Assembly (NCBI GenBank): GCA_001942045.1 | Contig: MSTD01000003.1 | Span: 33,498-97,497, forward strand | Origin: Mycolicibacterium porcinum | GTDB taxonomy: Bacteria > Actinomycetota > Actinomycetes > Mycobacteriales > Mycobacteriaceae | Reading direction: 5' to 3' | Length of the DNA: 64,000 bases | In this document: positions 17,512 through 24,936 of the stretch, one piece after another | Position numbering within the stretch: position 1 is the first letter of the stretch | Layout: each line of letters opens with the position of its first letter | The notes under the pieces: model-generated | What the model saw: the letters and a program-made list of their open reading frames with translations, nothing else | Database searches by the model: none | Told to the model about the DNA's origin: nothing | Position numbers and translations under genes: made by a program

Positions 17512-18729
17512 ATGCTCGGTGGCATCGCACACGCCATACGTGCGCACGTGCGCCGGCGGGGCTACGCCCTCCCGGTGGGCTACAACTGGGCCATCGTGCT
17601 GGCGTTCGACACCACGGTGGTCGGCGCCGGCGTGGTGGCCATGTGGCAACGTCCGACCGCCGACCTTCCGGCGAGCCTGCTCGCCGTCGTCGTCTGCATC
17701 GCCCCGTTCGCGTTGTTCTACCTGTCCGGCATCGATTTCAAGGCACCGATCGTCTGGGCGACCTGGACCACCGCGACCGCCGTGTTGCTGTTCGCCACAG
17801 CAACACCGGTATCCAATGACTTCGCCCCGCTGATCGCGGTGCTGATGGTCGGCGAGGTCGCCTCACTCACCGGAGTATGGGGCGGATTCCTGGCTTCGCT
17901 GACCGCGGCCACTCTGCTGCTGACGGCGGCTTCGCAACACCGCCTCGACGCACTGCCGCTCTATCTGGGGATCCTCGGAATGGGCTGGCTGGTCGGGTAT
18001 CTCGTGCACACCCAGCAGCAACTCATGCGACAGCAACAGGAGGCACAAGCCGCACAGGCCCGGCACGCCGCGGCCGATGAACGGCGCCGGATCGCCCGCG
18101 AGGTCCATGACGTGATCGCGCACTCGCTGAGCGTCACGCTGCTGCACGTGACCGGAGCGCGTCGCGGGCTGCAGCAGGACCGCGACGTCGACGACGCCGT
18201 TGAGGCGTTAGAGCAGGCCGAACGCCTGGGCCGGCAGGCCATGGCAGATATTCGCCGCACGGTCGGGCTACTCGACGGCGCCCCGATGAGCATGGCTCCC
18301 GAACCCAGTGTCGACGACATCAGTTGCCTGGTGGACGATTTCGTCCGGGCTGGGCTCAACGTACGTTTCGACGCGACCGGCCGGACAGATGTGGTCTCCG
18401 CCGCGGTGGGCTTGGCGCTGTATCGCATCGCCCAGGAGTCCCTGGCCAACATCGCCAAACACGCACCTGACGCGGAAGCGACAGTGCTACTGCGGATCTC
18501 GCGCACTTCGGCGACGCTGACGGTCGCCAACAGACTGCCCGTCCCCGCATTGGCCGTGAGGAACGGCCACGACGTGGAGGGGCGGGGTGTGCGCGGCATG
18601 CGCCAACGCGTCGAGCAGCTCGGCGGGATCATCAGCGTCGGCCCGGCCGACGACGGATGGTCGGTGCGCACGAACATTCCGTTGGACGACACCGGCCGGG
18701 CGCCGCGTTGGTGCCCCGTGGTGTCATGA
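17512..18729 (+). CDS. Sensor histidine kinase, NarL/DesK-type (HisKA_3)
   Basis: 405 residues: an N-terminal block of about five or six membrane helices (residues 20-165), a short coiled segment rich in Gln, a HisKA_3 dimerisation domain with phospho-accepting His199 in REVHDVIAHSLSV, and a C-terminal HATPase. It lacks GAF or haem domains, so it is not a DosS-type sensor. ATG at 17512 follows TACCAT by six bases, suggesting a leaderless mRNA; an AGGAGG further upstream (17473-17478) is too distant to serve it. The stop overlaps the response-regulator start (ATGA). The signal is unknown but probably membrane-associated. Confidence 0.88.
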   Translation: MLGGIAHAIRAHVRRRGYALPVGYNWAIVLAFDTTVVGAGVVAMWQRPTADLPASLLAVVVCIAPFALFYLSGIDFKAPIVWATWTTATAVLLFATATPVSNDFAPLIAVLMVGEVASLTGVWGGFLASLTAATLLLTAASQHRLDALPLYLGILGMGWLVGYLVHTQQQLMRQQQEAQAAQARHAAADERRRIAREVHDVIAHSLSVTLLHVTGARRGLQQDRDVDDAVEALEQAERLGRQAMADIRRTVGLLDGAPMSMAPEPSVDDISCLVDDFVRAGLNVRFDATGRTDVVSAAVGLALYRIAQESLANIAKHAPDAEATVLLRISRTSATLTVANRLPVPALAVRNGHDVEGRGVRGMRQRVEQLGGIISVGPADDGWSVRTNIPLDDTGRAPRWCPVVS

Positions 18730-19403
18730 CGGACCCCGTGACCGAGGTCGCGGTCCTGCTGGTCGACGATCAGGACCTGGTGCGCTCAGGGCTGCGACGC
18801 ATCCTGCGGCGTAAGGATGGTTTCGTGATCGTCGCCGAATGTGCCGACGGCGACGAGGTGCCCGATGCCGTCGCCCGGTACCGGCCCGACGTCGTGGTGA
18901 TGGATCTGCGGATGAAGCGCGTCGACGGGATCGAGGCCACCAGGCAATTGACGGTGGCTGCCGGACCGCCGGTGCTGGCGCTGACCACGTTCAACGACGA
19001 CGAGCTGCTGTCCGGCGCACTGCGGGCCGGCGCCAGCGGATTCGTACTCAAGGACTCCTCGGCCGAGGAACTGATCCGGGCGGTGCGCGCGGTGGCGCAA
19101 GGCGACAGCTATCTGGACCCGGCCGTCACCTCCCGGGTGCTCTCCACGTACCGCAAGTCGGCCGATCCGCGTCCCACCGCCGCCGTCGGCGACCTCACGG
19201 CCCGCGAACTCGATGTGCTGACGCTGATCGCCAAAGGGCATTCCAATGCCGAGATCGCCGACGAACTCAGCATCTCCGGCCTCACCGTCAAGAGCCACAT
19301 CGGCCACATCTTCATCAAGCTCGATCTGCGTGACCGTGCCGCCGCGATCATCCATGCGTACGACACCGGGCTGGTCAGTCCCGGCACGCACCAGGAAAAG
19401 TGA
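18726..19403 (+). CDS. LuxR/NarL family response regulator
   Basis: 225 residues: an N-terminal receiver domain with the acidic pocket VDDQD and phospho-acceptor Asp60 in VVVMDLRMKR, and a C-terminal LuxR helix-turn-helix (LTARELDVLTLIAKGHSNAEIADELSISGLTVKSHIGHIF). It is the cognate partner of the kinase immediately upstream, with a four-base ATGA overlap. Targets are unknown; the DosR-like site 17 bases after its stop should not be credited to it without test. Confidence 0.92.
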   Translation: MTDPVTEVAVLLVDDQDLVRSGLRRILRRKDGFVIVAECADGDEVPDAVARYRPDVVVMDLRMKRVDGIEATRQLTVAAGPPVLALTTFNDDELLSGALRAGASGFVLKDSSAEELIRAVRAVAQGDSYLDPAVTSRVLSTYRKSADPRPTAAVGDLTARELDVLTLIAKGHSNAEIADELSISGLTVKSHIGHIFIKLDLRDRAAAIIHAYDTGLVSPGTHQEK

Positions 19404-19419
19404 CCGTCGGACCCGAGGA

Positions 19420-19435
19420 AGGGACCAATGGCCAT
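19420..19435 (+). promoter_or_regulatory. Possible DosR box
   Basis: The sequence AGGGACCAATGGCCAT resembles the DosR (dormancy regulator) binding consensus, in which GGGAC and GKCC half-sites are separated by a short core. Its centre lies about 43 bases upstream of the ATG at 19471, the expected spot if that transcript is leaderless and the regulator overlaps the -35 position. Supporting context: the M. tuberculosis homologue of the downstream gene, Rv2004c, belongs to the DosR regulon. Only one box is seen and its right half is imperfect. Confidence 0.45.
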
Positions 19436-19470
19436 TGCCGCCACGTGCCCGCGGGCGGCCATCATGAGGT

Positions 19471-20928
19471 ATGGACGCTTCAGCTTCGCCGGCGGCAGAG
19501 ATCCATGAGACGCACACCGGAATCGTCGCGTTGGTGGGCGAGAAGGCGTACAAGGTGAAGAAACCCGTCACCACCGACTTTCTCGATTTCAGCACGGTCG
19601 AGCGCCGAGAACAGGTGTGCGCGCGTGAGGTCAGCCTGAACCAGCGGCTGGCGCCCGACAGCTATCTCGGCGTCGCCCATTTCTCCGATCCGCAAGGTGG
19701 ACCACCCGAGCCGGTGATCGTGATGCGTAGGTATCCCGACTCACACCGGTTGACGTCGCTCGTGCTCAGCGGTGAACCTGTGGCCGAGCATCTGTCGGCG
19801 ATCGCCGAGTTGATCGCGCGGTTTCACGCCGACGCCGAACGGTCGGCGGACATCGACCGCGCAGCCACGGTGCCCGCGGTCGCCGGGAGGTGGCGGGACA
19901 ACCTCACCGAATTGCGCCGGTATGCAGGAACACTGGTGCCCGGGGAATCACTGGCCGAGGTCGATCGACTGCATGACCAGTTCATCGCGGGCCGCACCGC
20001 ACTGTTCAGCGACCGTATCGCCAACCGCCACATCGTCGACGGCCACGCCGACCTGTTGACCGGTGACATCTTCTGCATGCCAGAGGGACCGGCCATCCTC
20101 GACTGTCTCGAGTTCGACGACGGCCTCCGCCACGTCGACTGCACTGATGACGTCGCGTGCCTGGCCATGGACCTGGAATTCCTCGGCCGCAAAGACCTGG
20201 CCGACTACTTCCTCGCCGAGTACCGGCGGCTCTCCCGAGATACCCCACCGCCGGCATTGGTGGACTTCTACATCGCATACCGTGCCGTGGTCCGCGCCAA
20301 GGTGGACTGCATCCGGGTTCAGCAAGGCAATCCGAATGCCGCGGACGATGCGAAACGCCATCTCGACATCGCCCTCGATCACCTGCGTCGAGGCACCGTG
20401 CGACTGGTCATCGTCGGCGGGGGCCCCGGCACCGGCAAGACCACGCTCGCGCACGCGCTCGCCGAACAGCTCGCCGCGCGGGTCGTCTCCACCGACGATG
20501 TGCGTCGCGAGTTGCAACAGCGTGGAGTCGTCGACGGCGCAGCGGGGATATTGAATGAGGGGCTGTACAGCCGCGAGAACGTGTCCGCCGTTTACGAGGC
20601 CGTGCTCGAGAAGGCCCGGCAGACATTGGGCATGGGGCAATCGGTGATCCTCGACGGCACCTGGCGAGATCCAGGCCTTCGGCAACGAGCCCGGGATATC
20701 GCCACTGAACAGGATTGTCCGACGGTGGAATTGGCGTGCACGGTGCCTCTCGACGAAGCCAAGCAGCGCATCGTCGAGCGGCAGGCCACCACTTCTGATG
20801 CCACCCCGCAGATCGCGGAGGGCCTGGCGCCCAACGCCGAATGGCCGGACGCCCATCCCATCAACACCCGCCGCCCGCTCGCGGACTCCGTCGCCGAAGC
20901 CCAGCGGATCTGTTGCTCGGCGATCTGA
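19471..20928 (+). CDS. Bifunctional aminoglycoside-phosphotransferase-like/AAA kinase (Rv2004c-like)
   Basis: 485 residues with two kinase-type domains. The N-terminal two-thirds resemble an aminoglycoside/choline phosphotransferase fold, with HGDL-type loop replaced by DGHADLLTGDIF and the metal-site region LDCLEFDD. The C-terminal third is a P-loop NTPase with Walker A GGGPGTGKTT (near residue 315) and resembles gluconate-kinase-like zeta-toxin folds. The domain order matches M. tuberculosis Rv2004c, a dormancy-regulon protein of unknown substrate. A DosR-like box lies upstream. It is monocistronic. Confidence 0.85.
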   Translation: MDASASPAAEIHETHTGIVALVGEKAYKVKKPVTTDFLDFSTVERREQVCAREVSLNQRLAPDSYLGVAHFSDPQGGPPEPVIVMRRYPDSHRLTSLVLSGEPVAEHLSAIAELIARFHADAERSADIDRAATVPAVAGRWRDNLTELRRYAGTLVPGESLAEVDRLHDQFIAGRTALFSDRIANRHIVDGHADLLTGDIFCMPEGPAILDCLEFDDGLRHVDCTDDVACLAMDLEFLGRKDLADYFLAEYRRLSRDTPPPALVDFYIAYRAVVRAKVDCIRVQQGNPNAADDAKRHLDIALDHLRRGTVRLVIVGGGPGTGKTTLAHALAEQLAARVVSTDDVRRELQQRGVVDGAAGILNEGLYSRENVSAVYEAVLEKARQTLGMGQSVILDGTWRDPGLRQRARDIATEQDCPTVELACTVPLDEAKQRIVERQATTSDATPQIAEGLAPNAEWPDAHPINTRRPLADSVAEAQRICCSAI

Positions 20929-21090
20929 AGCCGACCGTCACCCCCATTACGAAATACGGCACCGGTGTAAACCCGAACCGGATAGCCGCCTCACGGCCCT
21001 TGTAAAGTAAAACGGCGGCCTACCTTCCGGCCGCGACCTGTACAAACTTTCCGAGCAGCCGGGTTCGGCGCACCCATCCAAGGGGGAAAT

Positions 21091-21765
21091 ATGAATGAAG
21101 TGCTGGCCCGCGCCGGCATCTTCCAGGGTGTGTCGCCAGATGCCGTGGCCGCACTGGTCCGGCAGCTGGAACCCGTGACCTTCCGTCGCACCGAGGTGGT
21201 GTTCTCCGAAGGCGAGCCCGGCGACACGCTGTACATCATCACCTCGGGCAAGGTGAAGATCGGCCGCAAGTCAGTGGACGGCCGCGACAGTCTGATCACA
21301 CTGATGGGCCCGTCGGACATGTTCGGCGAACTGGCCATCTTCGATCCGGGGCCGCGGACCTCAACCGTGACCGCCCTGACCGAGGTGAAGGCCGTCATGA
21401 TGAGCCGCAGCGTGCTCCGCGGCTGGATCGCCGACCGGCCCGAGATCGCCGAACAACTCTTGCGGGTGCTGGCCCGCCGGTTGCGCCGGACCAACGACAA
21501 CCTGTCCGATCTGATCTTCACCGACGTGCCGGGCCGGGTCGCCAAACAGCTCCTCTACCTGGCGCAACGGTTCGGCAGCCGCGACGGCAGCGCGCTGCGC
21601 GTCGACCACGAGCTGACCCAGGAGGAGATCGCCCAGCTGGTCGGGTCTTCGCGGGAAACGGTCAACAAGGCGTTGTCGGACTTCGCGCAACGCGGCTGGA
21701 TCCGGGTGCAGGGCCGCAGCATCCTGATCGACAACGCCGAGCGGCTGGCCAAGCGCGCGCATTGA
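21091..21765 (+). CDS. Crp-type cAMP-responsive regulator, probable second paralogue
   Basis: 224 residues: an N-terminal cyclic-nucleotide-binding domain (phosphate-binding cassette near [16 protein letters not shown]) and a C-terminal Crp helix-turn-helix ([30 protein letters not shown]). It is nearly the same length as M. tuberculosis Rv3676 (Crp) and very similar along its whole length, but the gene neighbourhood is different. M. smegmatis is known to carry two Crp proteins, so this is more likely the second paralogue; that is inferred from context. The 160-base upstream gap contains a short dyad GCGGCC-N8-GGCCGC but no clear Crp site. Confidence 0.9.
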   Translation: MNEVLARAGIFQGVSPDAVAALVRQLEPVTFRRTEVVFSEGEPGDTLYIITSGKVKIGRKSVDGRDSLITLMGPSDMFGELAIFDPGPRTSTVTALTEVKAVMMSRSVLRGWIADRPEIAEQLLRVLARRLRRTNDNLSDLIFTDVPGRVAKQLLYLAQRFGSRDGSALRVDHELTQEEIAQLVGSSRETVNKALSDFAQRGWIRVQGRSILIDNAERLAKRAH

Positions 21766-21790
21766 TCCCGGTCATGTGACCACCGAGACA

Positions 21791-21826
21791 TTGTTAGTAC
21801 CCTAACTATTAGGGTACTTTCAGTTT
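21791..21826 (+). promoter_or_regulatory. Leaderless promoter with MarR operator
   Basis: TTGTTA (21791-21796), an 18-base spacer and TACTTT (21815-21820) are followed by six bases and the GTG at 21827, a leaderless arrangement. A perfect inverted repeat AGTACCCTAA-CTA-TTAGGGTACT (21796-21818) fills the space between the two promoter elements, exactly where a bound dimer would exclude RNA polymerase. This strongly suggests autorepression by the MarR protein encoded next. Confidence 0.75.
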
Positions 21827-22324
21827 GTGTCCGCAGTTTCCGAAGCGCCGGAGCTCAGCTCCGATCCATTGGCCCTCGAGCGGCAGGTCTGTTTCGCGCT
21901 GGCCGTCAGCAACCGCGCCGTGCTCGCGGTATACCGCCCGCTACTGGAGCCGTTGGGCCTGACCCATCCGCAGTACCTCGTGATGCTGGCGCTGTGGGAC
22001 CACCACCGGTCCAACTCGGGCGGTACCCCACTCTCGGTCAAGGAGATCGCCGCCGCGCTGCAACTCGACTCGGCGACTCTCTCGCCGATGCTCAAGCGGC
22101 TGGAAGCACTCGGGCTGCTGACCCGCACCCGCCGGGCCGGCGACGAGCGGGCGACCGACGTGGAGCTCACCGACGCCGGGATCGCCTTGCGTGAGCGGGC
22201 ACTCGCGATCCCACCCGCGGTCGTGGAACGTCTGGGCGTCGACCTCGCCGAACTCGAAGAGCTGCATCGAGTGCTGACCCGCATCAACGTGGCTGCGCTG
22301 GCAGCCAATTCACTCACCGATTGA
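21827..22324 (+). CDS. MarR family regulator (OhrR-like)
   Basis: 165 residues with a central winged helix (VKEIAAALQLDSATLSPMLKRLEALGLLTRTRRAGDERATDVELTDAG-type region). An N-terminal cysteine in RQVCFALAVSNRAV sits where OhrR proteins have their peroxide-sensing Cys (pattern LDNQLCFALY), so it may sense organic hydroperoxides. Start is GTG at 21827, set by the promoter. It is the first gene of an operon with the DUF5313 gene, 14 bases downstream, and probably represses both through the 23-base palindrome at 21796-21818. Confidence 0.88.
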   Translation: MSAVSEAPELSSDPLALERQVCFALAVSNRAVLAVYRPLLEPLGLTHPQYLVMLALWDHHRSNSGGTPLSVKEIAAALQLDSATLSPMLKRLEALGLLTRTRRAGDERATDVELTDAGIALRERALAIPPAVVERLGVDLAELEELHRVLTRINVAALAANSLTD

Positions 22325-22338
22325 CACCAGGAGCCCTC

Positions 22339-22767
22339 ATGGCCGGCCAGAAAACCAAGGACCGTCCCAACTTCTTTCAGTACGTCGCCTATTGCTACGG
22401 CAAGCGGTTGCCCGACTCCATGCGCGACTGGGTGGCCCACGACCTGGCCGACCACGGGGCCGTGCGCCGGCACCTGATCCGGATGGCGATCCCGCCGCTG
22501 TTCGTGCTGGCTCCGCTGTGGTTGCTGCCCGCCTCGCTGTATGTGCACATCGAGATGACCGTGCCGATCTACATCTGGGCCATCTTGATGGCACTCGCAC
22601 TCAACAAGATCTGGCGGCGGCACCGGTTGGCGCAACATGGGCTCGACCCCAACCTGGTCGACGAGATCCAGTACAAGAAAGACCAGCGCAAGCACGAGGA
22701 GTACATCCGGCGGTTCGGACCACGTCCGGAGTCCTCCAAGTACCAGGCCAACAGCAGCCCGTTCTGA
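22339..22767 (+). CDS. DUF5313 family membrane protein (copy 1)
   Basis: 142 residues, DUF5313: conserved N-terminal YCYGKRLPDSMRDWVAHDL, then two hydrophobic helices (about residues 52-90), and a charged C-terminus. It is predicted to sit in the cytoplasmic membrane. Function is unknown; the family appears restricted to mycobacteria and relatives. Start ATG 22339 has AGGAG at 22329-22333. It is cotranscribed with the OhrR-like MarR gene, which hints at a role in oxidative or membrane stress. A second copy lies at 52557, also next to a regulator. Confidence 0.85.
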   Translation: MAGQKTKDRPNFFQYVAYCYGKRLPDSMRDWVAHDLADHGAVRRHLIRMAIPPLFVLAPLWLLPASLYVHIEMTVPIYIWAILMALALNKIWRRHRLAQHGLDPNLVDEIQYKKDQRKHEEYIRRFGPRPESSKYQANSSPF

Positions 22768-22784
22768 GCATTTCCCCTGGATAG

Positions 22785-22816
22785 ACCCCTTGCATGCAAG
22801 CTTGCATGCAAGGGGT
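22785..22816. promoter_or_regulatory. 32-bp perfect palindrome, GntR operator
   Basis: ACCCCTTGCATGCAAG followed directly by its own reverse complement gives a 32-base perfect palindrome. It contains two copies of TTGCATGCAA, each itself palindromic, with centres 12 bases apart. It ends where a TACTCT -10 element (22816-22821) begins, eight bases before the GTG of the GntR gene. Two adjacent sites suggest binding of two dimers and tight repression. Confidence 0.75.
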
Positions 22817-22829
22817 ACTCTGGTTTCCC

Positions 22830-23477
22830 GTGGAGACCGACGAGAAGTCGAGCAACAGCCAACGCGTCTACCGGATGACCAAGGACCAGATCCTCTCCGG
22901 TGAGTTTCGAGGCGGGCAGCTGCTCAGCGAGGTAGAGGTGGCGACGCAGCTCGGCGTCAGCCGCACACCTGTCCACGAAGCATTTCTGCGTCTGGCCGCC
23001 GAGGACTTCCTCGATCTGGTGCCCCGACGCGGGGCGGTCGTCGTCCCCGTTTCGGCGCAAGAGGCCACCGATCTGCTCGAGATGCGTCTGGCCCTGGAGA
23101 CCGCGGCGGTGCGCCGGCTGTGCCGGTCAGCGGACTCCATCGACACCTTGTTCGGCGAGCTCAACGAGTTGGTCGAGCGGCAGCGCCACGGCGCGGCGAT
23201 CGGCGATGCGGATCAATTCGCCGCTGCCGACGACGCCTTCCACCGGCGGATCGTGGAGGTTGCCGGGAACACGATCGCCGGCCGCTTCTACGGGTCGCTC
23301 AGCGACCGGCAGCGCCGCATGATGGCCGACGCCGCCCGCTCGGACTCCGCCCGGTTGACCGAATTGATCGGTGAGCACGCGGCATTGGCCGACGCCATCG
23401 GCCGGCGCGATGTGCCCGGTTTCGAAGGCGCGTTGCTGGCGCACCTGGAAGCGACCTACCGGGTGGTGCTGGCATGA
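22830..23477 (+). CDS. GntR family regulator, FadR/FCD subfamily
   Basis: 215 residues: N-terminal winged helix (about residues 10-70; LLSEVEVATQLGVSRTPVHEAFLRLAAEDFLDLVPRRGAVV) and a C-terminal FCD ligand domain, which typically binds metal and a small carboxylic acid through conserved Asp and His residues (DDAFHRRIVE). The GTG at 22830 is favoured because longer starts run into the operator palindrome. It overlaps the MFS transporter by four bases (ATGA), so regulator and transporter are coupled. It probably represses its own operon through the 32-bp palindrome and is released by the transported metabolite. Confidence 0.9.
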   Translation: METDEKSSNSQRVYRMTKDQILSGEFRGGQLLSEVEVATQLGVSRTPVHEAFLRLAAEDFLDLVPRRGAVVVPVSAQEATDLLEMRLALETAAVRRLCRSADSIDTLFGELNELVERQRHGAAIGDADQFAAADDAFHRRIVEVAGNTIAGRFYGSLSDRQRRMMADAARSDSARLTELIGEHAALADAIGRRDVPGFEGALLAHLEATYRVVLA

Positions 23478-24742
23478 CCGCTGTCGCCTTCGAGTCCGCT
23501 GAGGCGCCGGAGCAGGTTCGGCACCGGCTCCCGCCGTGGCTGGCGGTGGCCATCGCGGTGTTCTGCATCGGTTGGGGCGGAAACCAATTCACCCCGTTGC
23601 TGATCGCCTACGCCCAGCACTCGGGATACACCCGGGTGGACGTGGACATCCTGCTGGGCGCCTACGTGCTCGGCCTGATCCCGGGGCTCCTGATCGCCTC
23701 GACGCTGTCGGACCGCCACGGTCGCCGCAACGTCATGGCCGCCGGTGTGATCAGCGCGGCGTTGGGTAGCCTCATCCTGGCCGTCGGTGACTACTGGGGC
23801 TTCCCGGCCCTGTTCGTCGGCCGGTTGTTCAGCGGGGTCGCCGTCGGTATCGCAATGGCCGTCGGCTCGGCATGGATCACCGAACTGTCCCGGCCGCCGT
23901 TCGACGACGCGTCCGCAGGCGCCGGTGCGCGCCGCGCCTCGATCTGCCTGTCGTTGGGCTTCGGCGTCGGACCGTTGTCCGCCGGGCTGTTGACCGTGTA
24001 CGCACCGCTGCCGCTGGTGTTGACCTACCTGGTCCACGCGGCGCTCTGCCTGCCTGTGCTCTGGGCGGTGTGGAATCGGACCGTGGAGACCCGATCCCGC
24101 GCGACGTGTCGGCCCTTCCTGGACGGATTGAAGGTGCCCGCGGCCGGACACCGCCGGTTCCTGCATGTCGTTGTTCCCATGGCGCCGTGGATCTTTGGTT
24201 CGGCGGCCATCGCCTACGCGGTGGTGCCCGCACTCGTCGCCGACCAGCTCGGCTCCTGGGCCCTGCTCTATACCGTCGGGCTGACCGTGCTGACGCTGGG
24301 CTGCGGTGTGGCGATCCAACCGGTGGCGCGTCGCCTCGATGACGTCTCCAGCTCACGTGCCGTCGTGGTGTCGATGGCACTGATGGCGCTGGGTATCTTC
24401 GCCGCGGTGGCCACCGCCGTCACCCGCTCGGCGCTTCTCGCGCCGCTGGTGGCGATGCTCTTGGGTTGCGCATACGGCATCGCGATCGTCTCGGGCCTCC
24501 TGGAGATCCAGCGCATTGCGCCGCCCGACGAGTTGGCCGGCATCTCCGGGGTCTACTACTCCCTGGCCTACCTCGGGTTCCTGCTGCCTGCGGTGCTGGC
24601 TGCGCTGGCGCACTGGTTCAGCTATCCGGTGATGCTGACTGTTGTCGGTGTACTGGCGATTGCCTGCACCGCGGTGTGTGCGTCAGGGTGGGCCAAACAC
24701 CTTGAGCCGCGCACGCATCCCGCGCCCGCCGCGCGCTCCTGA
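23474..24742 (+). CDS. Major facilitator superfamily transporter
   Basis: 422 residues with about 12 membrane helices. The MFS signature between helices 2 and 3 is present as TLSDRHGRRNVMA. It resembles sugar/drug-proton antiporters and metabolite permeases, and the exact substrate is unknown. The ATG at 23474 overlaps the stop of the GntR gene, so it is the second gene of a self-regulated pair: the ligand of the regulator is likely the substrate. No other enzyme gene joins the operon; downstream is a 190-base gap with no gene. Confidence 0.9.
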   Translation: MTAVAFESAEAPEQVRHRLPPWLAVAIAVFCIGWGGNQFTPLLIAYAQHSGYTRVDVDILLGAYVLGLIPGLLIASTLSDRHGRRNVMAAGVISAALGSLILAVGDYWGFPALFVGRLFSGVAVGIAMAVGSAWITELSRPPFDDASAGAGARRASICLSLGFGVGPLSAGLLTVYAPLPLVLTYLVHAALCLPVLWAVWNRTVETRSRATCRPFLDGLKVPAAGHRRFLHVVVPMAPWIFGSAAIAYAVVPALVADQLGSWALLYTVGLTVLTLGCGVAIQPVARRLDDVSSSRAVVVSMALMALGIFAAVATAVTRSALLAPLVAMLLGCAYGIAIVSGLLEIQRIAPPDELAGISGVYYSLAYLGFLLPAVLAALAHWFSYPVMLTVVGVLAIACTAVCASGWAKHLEPRTHPAPAARS

Positions 24743-24936
24743 TCACCGAGCAACCGGGGCATGACGTGTCTGCGCCGGGGTTCCCTGCGGAGACACTGTG
24801 ACGAGTGTGCAGCCTCTGCCGCCGACAGACTGAAAACACCTGCAGAAGCTACACATTCGTCACAGCGCCCGGCACAGGACATCACCTCGGCCAGTCCGGT
24901 TCACTCTGATCGACAGGATCCCGTACCGTCGATTTG

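Noticed and set aside
17512..19403. DosS-DosR two-component system next to a DosR-like box
   Set aside because: The kinase has membrane helices and no GAF haem domains, so it does not look like DosS. The box lies downstream of the pair.
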